Assembly: GCA_039707465.1 (NCBI GenBank)
Contig: CM077643.1
Coordinates: 381,037,919-381,101,918, forward strand
Reading direction: 5' to 3'
Origin: Rhabdophis nuchalis
Taxonomy: Eukaryota; Chordata; Lepidosauria; Squamata; Natricidae
DNA length: 64,000 nt
Below the pieces are notes generated by a model. It was given only the letters and a program-made list of their open reading frames with translations, searched no databases and was not told where the DNA came from. Numbering within the stretch: position 1 is the first letter of the stretch; every line of letters starts with the position of its first letter. The translations under genes and the position numbers were made by a program. Shown piece after piece: positions 45,240-57,136 of this stretch.

Positions 45240-45925
45240 TAAAAAATTCATTCATTGCATTTCCATGCTCCCAGAAGCACCAGTAAGTAGATTTGAGTTT
45301 ATTAGCAGCAGATTGAATGAAGAAGTGAGCCAGAGTATATATTCTACCAGCAGGTTAAAAAAATATATTTTGATCTCCATGTCCGTTTCACTCTATGACA
45401 GAAAGAGAGAATCCTTCCTAGAGAAGCATTTAAATATAAAGCATGTCAATTCACAGAGAAGTTAACACAGCAAGAGCAATTTGAGGGCATGAGATATAAT
45501 TTTTTTTTTGCCCTAGCCTGTCCCTAAGGTTGGAATCTTCTTTACAGAATTTACATCCATTGACAATCATAATATCTCGTTTTCACTTTAAAAATAACCT
45601 TCCTTGACCTGATGTCCACTTGCTTAGGCAAATAATTCTAGGAGTTAGGTTCTCAATTCCTGTGGAAGAGTCCAAGTCGAAAAGACCCAGAGTGCTATAA
45701 TCATCAGAGTGCGAGTGTGATGTGTGATGTCATCTCAGATGTGAGAAAACATCCACTGAAGGGTTGGGAAAGCATCTTGCCTTATATCCTGGAGAGCTGC
45801 TATAAGTCAGCAAGTACAGTCAAATCAGGTTTTCCTGGCAAATAGACATGGCTCACTAGCATTACCCAGACATTGTTGGTAATATAAATTCTGTCCTCAT
45901 TGCCACAGTTTGATGACTGTTAGAT
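45240..45925. other. Unique intergenic stretch
   Basis: No gene or repeat recognised. Confidence 0.45.
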
Positions 45926-45934
45926 AGTCTAGTA

Positions 45935-46069
45935 CAGGGGTCTCCAACCTTTGCAACTTTAAGTCTGAAGGACTTCAGCTCCCAGAATTCTCCAGCCAGC
46001 AAAGCTGGCTGGAGAATTCTGGGAGCTGAAGTCCTTCAGACTTAAAGTTGCAAAGGCTGGAGACTCCTG
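45935..46069. mobile_element. Palindromic hAT MITE, 135 bp
   Basis: A near-perfect hairpin with centre CCAGCAAAGCTGG. The flanks are GTCTAGTA at 45927-45934 and 46070-46077. It is the same family as 42929-43050. Confidence 0.92.
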
Positions 46070-46077
46070 GTCTAGTA

Positions 46078-46466
46078 CAGTGATGGCTAACTATTTGTTG
46101 TGTTCTGAAAGTGCGCCTGCACCCATAATGCAATGCATGTGTGAACCCCCCCATGCCCCATGCACCCAGCGCATGTGCTACCATGCATGCCCACACAACC
46201 CCCCCTATGCTCCCCCAGCCCCCCCCAGCCCCCCACGCATGCACATGCAGTCCATTCGTGCCCTGTTTTGGGTCTAACCCTGCAGCCTTCCCCCGCACAT
46301 GTGCCACGCCCCCACCCATGTGCGGCAGAGACCCAAAATCAGTTGGCCAGCGGAAGGCACACACACACATGCATGGCGGAGCTGAGCTGGGACGACGGCT
46401 GGTATGTCCGCAGAGAGGGCTCTACATGCCACCCGTGGCATGCATGCCGTAGGTTCACCATCACGG
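46078..46466 (+). mobile_element. hAT-type element inserted beside the palindromic MITE
   Basis: The left end is CAGTGATGGCTAACTA and the right end AGGTTCACCATCACGG. The flanks are again GTCTAGTA (46070-46077 and 46467-46474). The octamer between this element and the MITE is shared, so one element inserted into the target duplication of the other. Confidence 0.82.
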
Positions 46467-46479
46467 GTCTAGTAAATGC

Positions 46480-47865
46480 TATAAGCCAATAGCATCTCTT
46501 GTCTTTCTGCATATCAAAAATACACACAGAGAAACCTGTGTAAGTTGGTACCATAACTTTAAATCTCTGAAGCAGAATACAGACCTTGGCCAATAAAAGC
46601 AAGATCTCTTTCCTATGGTTGCTGCAAATATCTAGAGCTGAAGGTTTCGTTCAGTACTCAAACTCTCCAAGCATTAACACATTACCAGTGCTGGGCTGCA
46701 CAGTCAGCTAAGGGCATTTCCACCTCACCAGTTTCTACACCCCAATCTGTCAAAAATGGTTTGAAGCTGACTTGCAACCTTCTTCACTGTCACTGACCTG
46801 GAAACACCGAGGCCAGAATGAATCAATCAGTTTTTGTTTATAGCTGCTCCCAAGTAGAGAGAATGCAAAGAACACCATTCAGTCTGTGTATATTCCCCTT
46901 GTATATTTTAAATGCATATTTAATCCACTAAGGCACTCTCTTTGCGTTGTCTCTGCCAACCAAAGCTCTGTGAGGAAGGGAGAGAGTTTGGGTTGATGAG
47001 CCCTAGAGCTATAGGTGGAACGATACAATACTATAATGGCTTATAAGCTCTTTCAAATAGAAAGAATATAGATGTTTTGGGGTTCTAAATTCACTGCATC
47101 TGAATTGCAAATAAATAAATTGGCTTTGCTTGTGATAATTAACGCCCAGAAGGCAGAATGAAAATTAAAAATACATCAGCACATAGGCATTACTTCATAC
47201 AGGATTACCCAGAAGTCAATTCACCAATAAATAGCAGCTGTGAAAACCAACTTTCTACTATTAAAATCCAAAATGCTTTTGATATGTACAGAAAAAAGTA
47301 GAAGGCAATTGTATGACCTATGACAGTGCAATTTTAGGAAATAAAAACCAATTGTATCAGTGTAGGATGCTAGATACCTCAGTTGATAATAGTACTTAAA
47401 AAAAAAAGAATATGAAATAACAGTTGAGTGCAACTGCACACAAATCAGCTGTGTGATGAGACTGCAGCAAAGACAATTTTACGTTGCATCGATGGAAGTA
47501 TAATTTCCAAATCATAAAAAACTCTTGTTCCACTTTATTTTGCTTTTGTAGTCTCCATGTTGAATAAGGTTCGCAGTTCTAGGCACCAGACATTTTAAAT
47601 AAAGATTCAGAAAAAATAGAACAATTTTTTGAAAGGGAAATAAAGGTGATCTATGAACTAGAAACTAAGACTTCTTTGTCTTATTGAAGGAACTAGCTAT
47701 GTTTAGCACTGAGAAAAGACAATTGACAGAAGATGCAATAGCGCTCCTAAAATATCTGAAAAGATGTGACAGAAAAGGTCTGGACCTGTTCTTTCTTGTT
47801 CTAAAACTGCAGAGTGCACACACACATGCACAAACACATGCATGCACGCACACACACACCAGATT
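46480..47865. other. Unique intergenic stretch
   Basis: No recognisable gene. A CA-rich run lies at 47815-47860. Confidence 0.45.
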
Positions 47866-47871
47866 TAAGAG

Positions 47872-48470
47872 ATATGGCAGCACAGTGGTTAGAATGCAGT
47901 ACTACAGCCTAAATCACTGTCCACGAGTTCGATTCTGACCGGTTCAAGATTGAATCAGCCTCCCATCCTTCCGAGGTCAGTAAAATGAGGACCCAGATTG
48001 TTGAGGGCAATAGACTGACTTTGTAAACTGCTTAGAGAGGGTTATAAACAGGGGTGGGGTTCAAATAATTTAACAACTGGTTCTCTGGCCTAATGACCAG
48101 CTGGATAGACATGGCTCAGTGGTCATATGACTAGGTGAGTGTGACCAACTCAACGTCATTCACGTCGATGGGCGCTTCACCTTAGCTCTTACAATGTAAT
48201 AAGGGTTAACCGGAGAGGCAGTTCCTGTAGGCAGGGCAATAAAGATTAGGCTAGAAACAACACCAGAATGTTTCTTTCCTGCCTTCCTTACAGGATTAGC
48301 CCTGTAAAGTGTGAAAAAAACAAAATGAGATTTCTTCCAACAACTGGTTCTCCGAACTGCTTAGAAAGTTAACAACCGGTTCTCCTGAATAGGTGCGAAC
48401 TAGCTGAATCCCACCACTGGTTATAAAGCATTGTGAAGCAGTATATAAGTCTAAGTGCTATTGCTATTAA
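47872..48470 (+). mobile_element. tRNA-derived SINE split by a hAT element
   Basis: The head ATGGCAGCACAGTGGTTAGA and B-box-like GAGTTCGATTCTGA, then the body with GTAAAATGAGGACCCAGATT, are interrupted at 48049 and resume at 48428 with GCATTGTGAAGCAGTATATA. It is the same family as 34581-34824. Confidence 0.82.
48049..48419 (+). mobile_element. hAT-type MITE inside the SINE
   Basis: The ends are CAGGGGTGGGGTTCA and TGAATCCCACCACTG. The perfect octamer GTTATAAA is at 48041-48048 and 48420-48427. The SINE sequence on both sides gives an independent check of the edges. Confidence 0.92.
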
Positions 48471-48484
48471 ATTACAGAGGGGGA

Positions 48485-49430
48485 AATCCAACTGAATGTT
48501 AGGGGAAACAATCCTAAACAAAAGGGCAGTTTGATTCAGGGAGGTGCTGGGTTCCCCTTCTGTGGGATGTATTTACAGAGTAGAAAACCATCTGCTGGGG
48601 ACTCTTTAATCTACATTGCGGGTTTGTCAGGGGATTGTCCGATTTCATTCCACATCACTAAAGCCATTCAAATCTGTATACACCTCTAAATGGCACAGTT
48701 AGAACTAAACACATGGTATTCCAGGTGACGCCTTATCAGTAACAATTTGATGGATACATTCCTGTAATTGCAGAGAAATCTACTGCTTGCATTTTTTTCC
48801 CTCCCTATATTATCCTGTTGATTCAAGTTTAGCTTATGGTTAAAGATCCTTTTCATTTCTACCATTGAAAGATCAGGTAACTGTTCTCATATCTGTGCAT
48901 TTCTTTTATCTCCAATGCAAAACTTTGTATTGACTGCAACTCTGTTGCATTTCATTTTGATTATTTCATCCTTGGTTTTTCATTCTACTAAGACCATTTT
49001 GAATTATTCCCCCCCTCTCTTGAAGCATATCTCCCCTGTATGAGCTGTCAGGATAATATCTAGCATCCATTTTTCCAGGTATAATTCTGGAATTATATAA
49101 ATACTGGACACTAGATTAATTGCCAGTAGGAAATTGTACAATTTACTACAATATTATATATGCTGTAAAGACTGAATTACTGGGATGAAACTTAGAATAT
49201 ACGAATATATGAAACTTAGAATATACATCCAGAATTCAACTCTATATTGTATATTTGAGTACCGCTGGGGACACTAAACCACCTTTTAAGGGACTTATAA
49301 TCGATGTAAAACACTATTATTTTCTTCTGGCATTATACAAACCTAATATAGGTGTTTGTGGCATTAAATCAATCTTTACACTTGAGCACCTGCTCAAACT
49401 TATCCTTCACAGTGCCAGGAAGGTTAAAAG
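48485..49430. other. Unique AT-rich stretch
   Basis: Nothing recognisable. Confidence 0.45.
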
Positions 49431-49434
49431 TAAA

Positions 49435-49775
49435 GGTTCCTCTCATACATACACACTAGTCTTTCCCTACTCTAGGAGGTGGTACTCATCTCCGTTTCAA
49501 AGTCAAAAAGCCAGCACTGTCCAAAGACATCTCTGTGGTCATGTGGCCAGCATGACTAAATGCCGAAGGCACATGGAATGCTGTTACCTTCCCACCAAAG
49601 GTGGTCCCTATTTTTCTACTTGCATTTTTATATGCTTTCGAACTGCTAGGTTGGCAGAAGCTGAGGCAAGTAACAGGAGCTCCCTCCATTACGCAGCACT
49701 AGGGATTCGAACCCCTGAACTGCCGACCTTTCTGATCGACAAGCTGAGCATCTTAGCCACTGAGCCACCACGCCA
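49435..49775 (-). mobile_element. tRNA-derived SINE, second family
   Basis: On the minus strand the head is GTGGCTCAGTGGCTAAGATG with a B-box-like AGTTCGAATCCCT. The body includes GCCAGCATGACTAAATG in the plus reading and ACATCTCTGTGGTCATGTGG. A fragment is at 27785-27995. Confidence 0.8.
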
Positions 49776-49896
49776 GGAAAGAATATACCAAATAATGTCC
49801 AAAATAAGTTTCTTCTCTGTGTAACTATAGAGGTCATTTTACAGTAGTTAAATAATATTTATGTTGAGCAAGGATCTCCATGAATTATTCACAAAC

Positions 49897-51494
49897 AATA
49901 ATAATAATAATATTTTATTTATAAACCGCCTCCTCTCCCCAAAGGGACTCGGAGCGGTGCACAGGGAAATTAAAAAACCAATATACAATACATAAATAGA
50001 TAAATAGATAAAATACAAATTAAACAAAATTATCCCTGCGCTAAAATCCCCTGTATTAAAATTACGCTAAAATCCCCTAAAACCCTATTAAAAGACGGAA
50101 GACTAACCTAGGCCGGCCAAGCAGAAGAAGTGTGTTTTCAGTTTTTGACGGAAGGAGCGGAGGTCCGTAGTTGTTCTAATTTCGGGGGGAAGGTCGTTCC
50201 AGAGGGCTGGGCCCGCCACAGAGAAGGCCCTTCCCCTGGGCGTCGCCCGCTGGCATAGCCTAGTGGACGGCACCCGGAGAAGTCCCTCTCTGTGGGAGCG
50301 AATCGGCCACAGGGATGTATGGGGCAGGATCCGATCCCGCAGATAACTAAGTCCCGTGCCATGGAGCGCTTTAAAGATGGTAACTAACACCTTGAAGCGC
50401 ACCCGAAAGACGACAGGCAGCCAATGCAGCTCGCGCAAGAGCGGTGTTATGTGGGTAAACCTAGAGATTCCCATTATTGCTCACGCGGCTGCATTCTGGA
50501 CAAGCTGAAGTCTTCGGGTGTACCTCAAGGGGAGCCCCATGTAGAGAGAATTGCAGTAGTCCAGTTGGGATGTCACGAGGGCGTGAGTGACTGTGCAAAG
50601 GGCATCCCGATCCAATAGGGGACGCAACTGGCGTACCAGGCGAACCTGGTAAAACGCCCTCCGGGCCACGGCTGTCACTTGATCTTCCATGGACAGCCGG
50701 GTATCCAGGAGGACGCCCAAGTTGTGCGCCCCATCCACAGGGGTAAGGTGTTCGTCCCCTATGGCCAGTGATGGAGTCAACTGGTTGTACCGGGATGCCG
50801 GAAACCACAGCCACTCGGTCTTGGACGGGTTGAGTCTGAGTCTGTTACTTCCCATCCAGGCCCGCACGGCTTCAAGGCACTGGCACATCACCGCTACGGC
50901 ATCGTTGGGGTGGTTTGGGGTAGATATATACAGCTGCGTATCGTCAGCGTAGAGATGGTACTCTACCCCAAAACCATGGATGATCTCACCCAGCGGCTTC
51001 ATATATGTGTTGAACAGGAGAGGCGAGAGGACCGACCCCTGAGGCACCCCACATGTGAGGGGTCTCGAGGTCGACCTCTGCTCTCCTGCCAACACCAATT
51101 GCGATCGACCGGAGAGGTAGGAGGAGAACCACCGCAGTACGGTGCCCCTCACCCCCAACCCCTTCAGCCGATGCAATAGGATACCATGGTCGATGGTATC
51201 GAAAGCCACTGAGAGGTCTAATAGGACCAGGATGGAGGAACAACCCCCATCTCTGGCCCTCCAGAGATCATCTACCAACGCGACCAATGCCGTCTCGGTG
51301 CTGTGCCCGGGCCGGAAGCCGGACTGGCGCGGGTCCAGATAATCAACTTCCTCCAGGTGACGGGGAAACTGTTGTGCCACCACACTCTCTACAACCTTCG
51401 CCAGAAAGTGAAGGTTGGAGACCGGACGGTAATTAACCAAAAATGCTGGGTCCAGAGAGGGCTTCTTCAGGAGGGGCCTCACCATAGCCTCTAG
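49897..51494 (-). mobile_element. L2-type LINE, 1.6 kb
   Basis: On the minus strand a 334-codon frame (51485-50481) covers VRPLLKKPSLDP, FRPGHSTETALVALVDDL, LLDLSVAFDTIDHGI, GVPQGSVLSPLLFNTYM and an intact YADDTQLYIS box. It continues in another frame (50474-50103) to LKTHFFCLAGLG, so one stop or shift near 50480 breaks it. The 3' module and ATA repeats end it at about 49897. Confidence 0.9.
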
Positions 51495-51499
51495 TCTAA

Positions 51500-52655
51500 C
51501 ACTAGCTTAATAGTCATTTTCTGTACAACTCTTATCTTTTGAAAAGTCCTTGTGAAGGTCAGATGCCCCCATTAGATGGCAGTAGAAACTGATGTTATGT
51601 CTGGGTACCACTCCTTCTGATCACCCATTTTGCTATTCATTTCCCCTCCTTTTCCTAAGAATGAGATAGTTTGCATTTTCAGAGAATGTGGAAGCCTCCG
51701 AGAGCTATGATTCATATTTCTCCTGAAGTTGCCAAAGCAGCAATCTCTAAATTGCTGAGCAACTGGATTGTTCTTCTGTCCTACAAGTCACCTAAGGAAT
51801 TGCCATTTATAAATGGCCCATGTTGTTGTGTGATGTTTTATTCATTATTCTATTTTAAGTCACTCTGGCTCTTGTTTTAATCAGGGGCAGGTTGCAAATA
51901 ATTATCTCTCTCCGGTCCTGACACTAAATTGCTGATTATTTTATATATCTTAAGGCCACTTTTACAAACATATTCCAAGCAGCGGACAATTAAAGTGAAA
52001 ATAAAACCTTCCGTTGCATTCAAAGGACATTAAAATAGTGAAATGGAAACCAATTGAAAACTTTTTCATATTAAACCTGATTTTAAAAAAAACTATGGTG
52101 GAAGGAGGGGGGGAAACCCATTCAACAAAGGGGCATAATTGTTATAAGTCTCCTAAACATTAAGGGAGAAATCATTTCAAAACAGAGGTGCCACTGCAGG
52201 CAAGAATGAAGGTGAAATGAAGACCTCATAAACTTTGAGGGACTGAAATGAGAAAAAAGCAGAGCTGTTCTGACTAAAAGGGGGGTGGCTTGGCAACACG
52301 TCCCTGCTTTTGGAAAACTAAGATAGGGTCTCATCAAGAGTCTCAGACAGACTTCCTAGCCCTGTTTCCCCTCATTTCTCTGGTACTTTCTATGATTTGA
52401 ATTATTCAGCATCTACTTTTGTGCTATGCCAGCTGTGGCTGCATTATTAATTCCATTAGCCCCACATGAAAGGGGCAACTTTCCAACAAACAAATTAAAG
52501 ACAAGGGAATAGACAAGATGAGGAGACGTGGAAGCATCATGCAGGTAAATTGAGTGCCCTTGAGCGTAGAGGCATCTTTGTTGAGATGACCTGTACTGAG
52601 AAGAAGACCTCAGGATCAGTTTCATCCTGTGCTAGGTGCATGCTGCTTTCCACAT
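51500..52655. other. Unique intergenic stretch
   Basis: Short frames only; no repeat or gene recognised. Confidence 0.45.
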
Positions 52656-52663
52656 AATACATA

Positions 52664-54657
52664 CCATAGTTTTCGGAGTATAAGACGCACCTTTTTTCCT
52701 CTAAAAAGAGGCTGAAAATCTGGATGCGTCTTATACATTGAATACAGCATTTTTTTTGCCTCCTGAAACCCCGCGCCCTTCACCAAAATGGCTGTGTCTA
52801 CCCTTATGGAGGCTTTCAGAGAGCTCCTGGGGGTTGGGGAGGGCAGAAATTAGCCTAAAATGGGCCATTTTTTGCCCCCCCCCCCAGCCCCCAGAAGCAC
52901 TCTATAACCCTCCATAGGGCTATGCATGCAATTTTTTAAACCAAAAAATTGTTTTTCACAAAAATGGGACATTTTTTGCTCGTTTTGCCCCCAACTGGAG
53001 CACTCTGCAAGTCCCCCCCCCCCAAGCCTATTCATGCCTTTTATTTGGAAAAAATGGGTCTGTTTTTGCGAAAAACGAGCCATTTTGGGGAGGTTTGCAG
53101 AGTGCAAAAACTTTTTTTCCCCTTTCGGAAAGCTGTTTCATTAGAGTAGCTGGTGAGAATTACGTTGATCAAGTGTTGTCTCAGCAGAAACAAAGTGCTA
53201 CAGGTTGTCAGCAATTTTCTTCTCCAGCGCATGGGTAAATACACCTGGAAACATCTATCTACCTACTCTCTCTCTCCCTACCTACCTACTGTATTTCTCT
53301 CTCTCTCTCTCTCTCTTTTATCTACCTACCTCCCTACCTACTACTTCTCTCTCTCTCTCTCCCTACCTACCTACTGTATTTCTCTCTCTTTCCCTCCCTC
53401 TCTAACCCTCTATCTACCTACTGTATTTTTCAGAGTATAAGACGCACCTTTTTTCCTCTAAAAAGAGGCTGAAAATCTGGGTGCGTCTTATACATCGAAT
53501 ACAGCATTTTTTTGCCTCCTGGAACCCCACCCCCTTCACCAAACTGGCTGTGCTTAGCCTTATGGAGGCTTCGAGACAGCTCCTGGGGGCTGGGCAGGGC
53601 GGAAATTAGCCTAAAACACTCTATAAGCCTCCATAGGGCTAGGCATGCAATTTATTTGACACAAAAATGGCCCATTTTTGCGATAAATGGCCCATTTTTT
53701 GCTCATTTTTGACCTCACCACACCCTCAGGAGCACTCTGCAAGCCCTCCCACACCAAGGCTAGTCATGCTTTTTCTTTGAAGAAAAACGCCCACGTTTGC
53801 GCGGAGAAACGGGGCCATTTCAGGGAAGCTTGCAGAGTGCAAAAACACCCTCTAAGCTCTTTAACTGTTTCTGTGCCAGAAGAAACGTAGTCTTAAGGTT
53901 TGTCAGCGATTTCCTTCTCCAGGACATGGATAAATACACCTGGAAACATCAACCTACCTACCTACTCTCTCTCTCTCTCCACCTACCTACTCTCTCTCTC
54001 TCTCTATTTCTCTCTATTTCTCTCTATCTTTCTACCTACCTACCTACACACACACAGCCTCCCTCCCTCCCTAGTGTATTTCTCTCTCTCTCTCTCTCTC
54101 CCTACTGTATTTCTCTCTCTCTCTATTTCTCTCTCTATCCTTCTACCTAACTACCTACCTACATACACACACTCTCTCCCTCCCTACCTACTGTATTTCT
54201 CTCTCTTTCTATTTCTCTCTCTCTTTCTACCTACCTACATACACACACACACACACTCTCCCTACCTACCTACTGTATTTCTACCCCTTTACATACCTAC
54301 CTACCTACACACAAACTCTCCCTACCTACCTACTGTATTTCTCTATTTCTCTCTCTATCCTTCTACCTACCTATCTACCTACACATATTCTCTCTCTCTC
54401 TCTCCCTACCTACCTACTGTATTTCTCCATCTTTCTATTTCTCTATTTCTTTATCTATCTACCTACCTAAACTCTCTCTCCCTCCCTCCCTACTGTATTT
54501 CTCTCTATTTCTCTCTCTCTATCTATCCCTTTATCTACCTACCTACTGTATTTCGCTTTCTTTCTCTCCCTCTCTATCCCTCTATCTACCTACCTACTTT
54601 TTTTTTGTAATTTGCCTCTTCAAAACCTTGGTGCGTCTTATACTCTGAAAAATACAG
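52664..54657 (+). mobile_element. TA-flanked DNA element, tandem or nested pair with CT-rich core
   Basis: The outer ends are CCATAGTTTTCGGAGTATAA and CTCTGAAAAATACAG, with TA at 52662-52663 and 54658-54659. A second left end (TACTGTATTTTTCAGAGTAT) starts near 53427, so two units are joined. Each unit has a GTATAAGACGCACC arm and a CTAC/CTCT-rich array (53255-53420 and 53955-54600). No coding sequence. Confidence 0.65.
53255..54605 (+). repeat. CT-rich CTAC/CTCT arrays
   Basis: Irregular CTACCTAC and CTCTCTCT blocks with a recurring CCTACCTACTGTATTTCTCT motif, in two blocks (53255-53420 and 53955-54600). Open frames across them are low-complexity S/L/T/Y and not genes. Confidence 0.9.
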
Positions 54658-54914
54658 TAAGCAATATTGATTCAGGTGTGTTTGGATACCCAAAAGAGTA
54701 GTTCAACAATAATTGCAGAGAGCCACTGTATTTATTAATAATTATTTGTAACATACTTACAAATTCTAGCAATAGCGATTATGGGTTGATTTGTTCATAG
54801 AAGATATGGAAAACGAGGAGGAAATCTTTCTTTTTCCGGTTTGCAAAGCTCATTTTTTTCACCTGCAGGAGAAAATTTTCCATCACAGGTGATTAGAGAG
54901 GTTTGAGACTCCAA

Positions 54915-55290
54915 TCTATATATACAAAACGGTTGTGTGTGTGTGTGTTCCAGCATAACTCTGGAACACATCAAGCAAATTCAATCAAACTTGGTATACA
55001 GATGACTTACTCTCCAGAAACAAATACTGTAGGGATAAGACACCCCCAAAACCACTCGGGGGAGGATATTCTGTAGATACAGCCTGTTGTGCCTTAAAAT
55101 GACTTCTACTCTACTGCCAAAAAAGGCTTCTACTGTTCAGTGCAATGGAGTTGCCATGGTAACTGCTTCACACTATTCCATAAGAGGACTTCCTCTGGTA
55201 AGAGGGAAAATCCAACATTAGAAATTATGTTTGGTCAGGACATTTTCCTCCTATAAATAAATACCTGGGCAACACTGGGTTATTGGCTAG
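54915..55290 (+). mobile_element. Helitron, non-autonomous, 376 bp
   Basis: Starts TCTATATATACAAAACGG after an A, and ends with a short hairpin CCTGGGCAACACTGGG followed by GCTAG before a T. A 5' TC, a 3' hairpin with CTAG, insertion between A and T and no target duplication are the Helitron marks. It contains a short (GT)n run. Confidence 0.75.
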
Positions 55291-55313
55291 TACTTAATAA
55301 ATACTAGTTTTGG

Positions 55314-55318
<5 letters not shown>

Positions 55319-55404
<86 letters not shown>

Positions 55405-55800
55405 TTAATTTATAACCCGCTCTCTCTCCCCGAAGGGACTCGAGGCGGGGCACAGGGAATTTAAAATACATATAAAAATACAAATATAATACAATATAAA
55501 ATAAAATTAAACTAACCCTGCGTTAAAATCCCATATAAAGCTAAAAATTAATTAAAAACCCTAAAAACAGCTGATTATCCGAGGCCAGCCAAGCAGAAAA
55601 AGTGTGTTTTTAATTTTTGACGGAAGGACCCTTTTGACAGAGGGTCGGGCCCGCCACAGAGAAGGCCCTTCCCCTGGGTGTCGCCCGCTGGCACAGCCTA
55701 GTGGACGGCACCCGGAGAAGTCCCTCTCTGTGCAAGCGAATCGGCCGCAGGGATGTATGGGGCAGGATGCGATCCCGCAGATAGCTAGGTCGATTAAACT
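55319..55800 (-). mobile_element. L2-type LINE 3' fragment with (AAT)n
   Basis: About 28 AAT/ATA units (55319-55404) form the tail of a minus-strand 3' end with CCTCGAGTCCCTTCGGGGAG and a short coding remnant (YLRDRILPHTSLRPIR). Confidence 0.88.
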
Positions 55801-56360
55801 CGGCCTTCTTTTGGGGGGGGCAGGGATAGTGCTTCATGTCAGTACTGACTCCTGGATGACTGCCTGGACAAGTCCATCAAGAGTTCAGAAGTGGTCTGTC
55901 ATTCCTTGGCTTCCAAAAACACACCAACATTAGTTTCAAGACTATGGTCAATGCTCCTTTCTCCAAATACATACATTATCACAGCTATTACCTTTACCTC
56001 CTTCAGCAAAAGGAGCCACAGCTGCTAATTGGGAAGACATGACCTATAAGAAATAATAAGAGACTTTGCCAGTTTATAAGATTTAAGATGTCACCTCCAA
56101 AGGAGCTTATCAAGGATTTGTGGTGGTAAAACTTCCACCTGAATAAGGAGGCAAAGAGATTGGAGGCAGATGAAAGAAAATACCTTTTACCAGCACACAC
56201 AACAATAGTGATCATTGGGCTCCCAGACAAAAAGAATGCAAAAGAGTTCTGAATAAATGGGATTATAGGTTATATACCTTGGTTTTGTTATGTAGGCATA
56301 ATAAAGGAAATATTGTAAGCCATACAACTAGAATACAGCATCTGTTGATACTATGGAACA
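55801..56360. other. Unique intergenic stretch
   Basis: No gene or repeat recognised. Confidence 0.45.
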
Positions 56361-56361
56361 A

Positions 56362-56960
56362 GAGCCAGTTTGGTACAGTGATTAAGGCACCAGGCTTGAA
56401 ACTGGGAGACCGAGTGTCAGCCTTCGCTTTCCTGTTCGCTCTGGCTGCCATATGAAACGGGGGTGGGAGGGGCTTTGCATTGGGTTTGGGACTGTATGGT
56501 GCAAGAGGGTGAGTTGCAAAAGGAAATACTCTGATGCCATCTACTGTTACCATCTATTGCGCGTACCAGTGCTTGGGTCATCTTATGGTCAAGGTCAATG
56601 GTCTTACATACCAACCTGATGATACTTTTGAAGATGAAGTCACATGACACCTAGCGGCTTTACACATTGGACCATGGAAGGGGGTTATTCGGGGGAAGGG
56701 GGTTGGACATATATTGATATGTATGCTTTCGTGCCTAAATGCTTAGCATCTAAGCTATTCATTCCTTAACCAGTAAAAGTACTTTTAATTCCACTAATAA
56801 TGGAGTCGAGAGGTTTCTTTCTTGGTTATCGGTGAAGCAGACCTGACACCGAGAGTTCTAGTCCTACCTTAGGTACAAAATCAACTGAGTATAACCTTGA
56901 ACCAGACACTCCCTCTCAGCCCTAGAAATGAGGCAATGGCAAACCGCTTCTGGAAAAAAA
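56362..56960 (+). mobile_element. tRNA-derived SINE, third family, split by a solo LTR
   Basis: The head GAGCCAGTTTGGTACAGTGA and AAACTGGGAGACCGAG is interrupted at 56415. After the LTR it resumes with AGTTCTAGTCCTACCTTAGG, TCTCAGCCCTAGAAATGAG and GGCAATGGCAAACCGCTTCT. Inverse fragments are at 27235-27380 and 60347-60535. Confidence 0.8.
56415..56848. mobile_element. Solo LTR, 434 bp
   Basis: Bounded by TGTCAG...CTGACA and by the 5-bp duplication CCGAG (56410-56414 and 56849-56853). The SINE on both sides shows exactly where host sequence stops. No internal element remains, so it was formed by LTR-LTR recombination. It is not related by eye to the gypsy LTRs at 5576 and 10302. Its orientation is unclear. 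Confidence 0.82.
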
Positions 56961-57001
56961 ATGGAACATTTGGAAAATGTGCTATTACAGTTGACCTATA
57001 C

Positions 57002-57136
57002 CAGGGGTCTGCAAAGTTGGCTCTTTTAAGACTGGTGGACTTCAACTCCCAGAGTTCCCCAGCCAGCTATGCTGGCTGGAGAACTCTGGGAGTTGAAGTC
57101 CACCAGTCTTAAAAGAGCCAACTTTGCAGACCCCTG
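57002..57136. mobile_element. Palindromic hAT MITE, 135 bp
   Basis: CAGGGGTCTGCAAAGTTGGC and its complement form the ends; the centre is CAGCTATGCTGGCTGG. Perfect octamer ACCTATAC at 56994-57001 and 57137-57144. Confidence 0.92.

Noticed and set aside
47872..48048. Possible tRNA gene (A and B boxes)
   Set aside because: The boxes belong to a SINE head with a long SINE body and tail; no cloverleaf with intact stems is evident.
53153..54610. Frames of up to 236 codons with S/L/T/Y repeats
   Set aside because: They come from CTAC/CTCT arrays.
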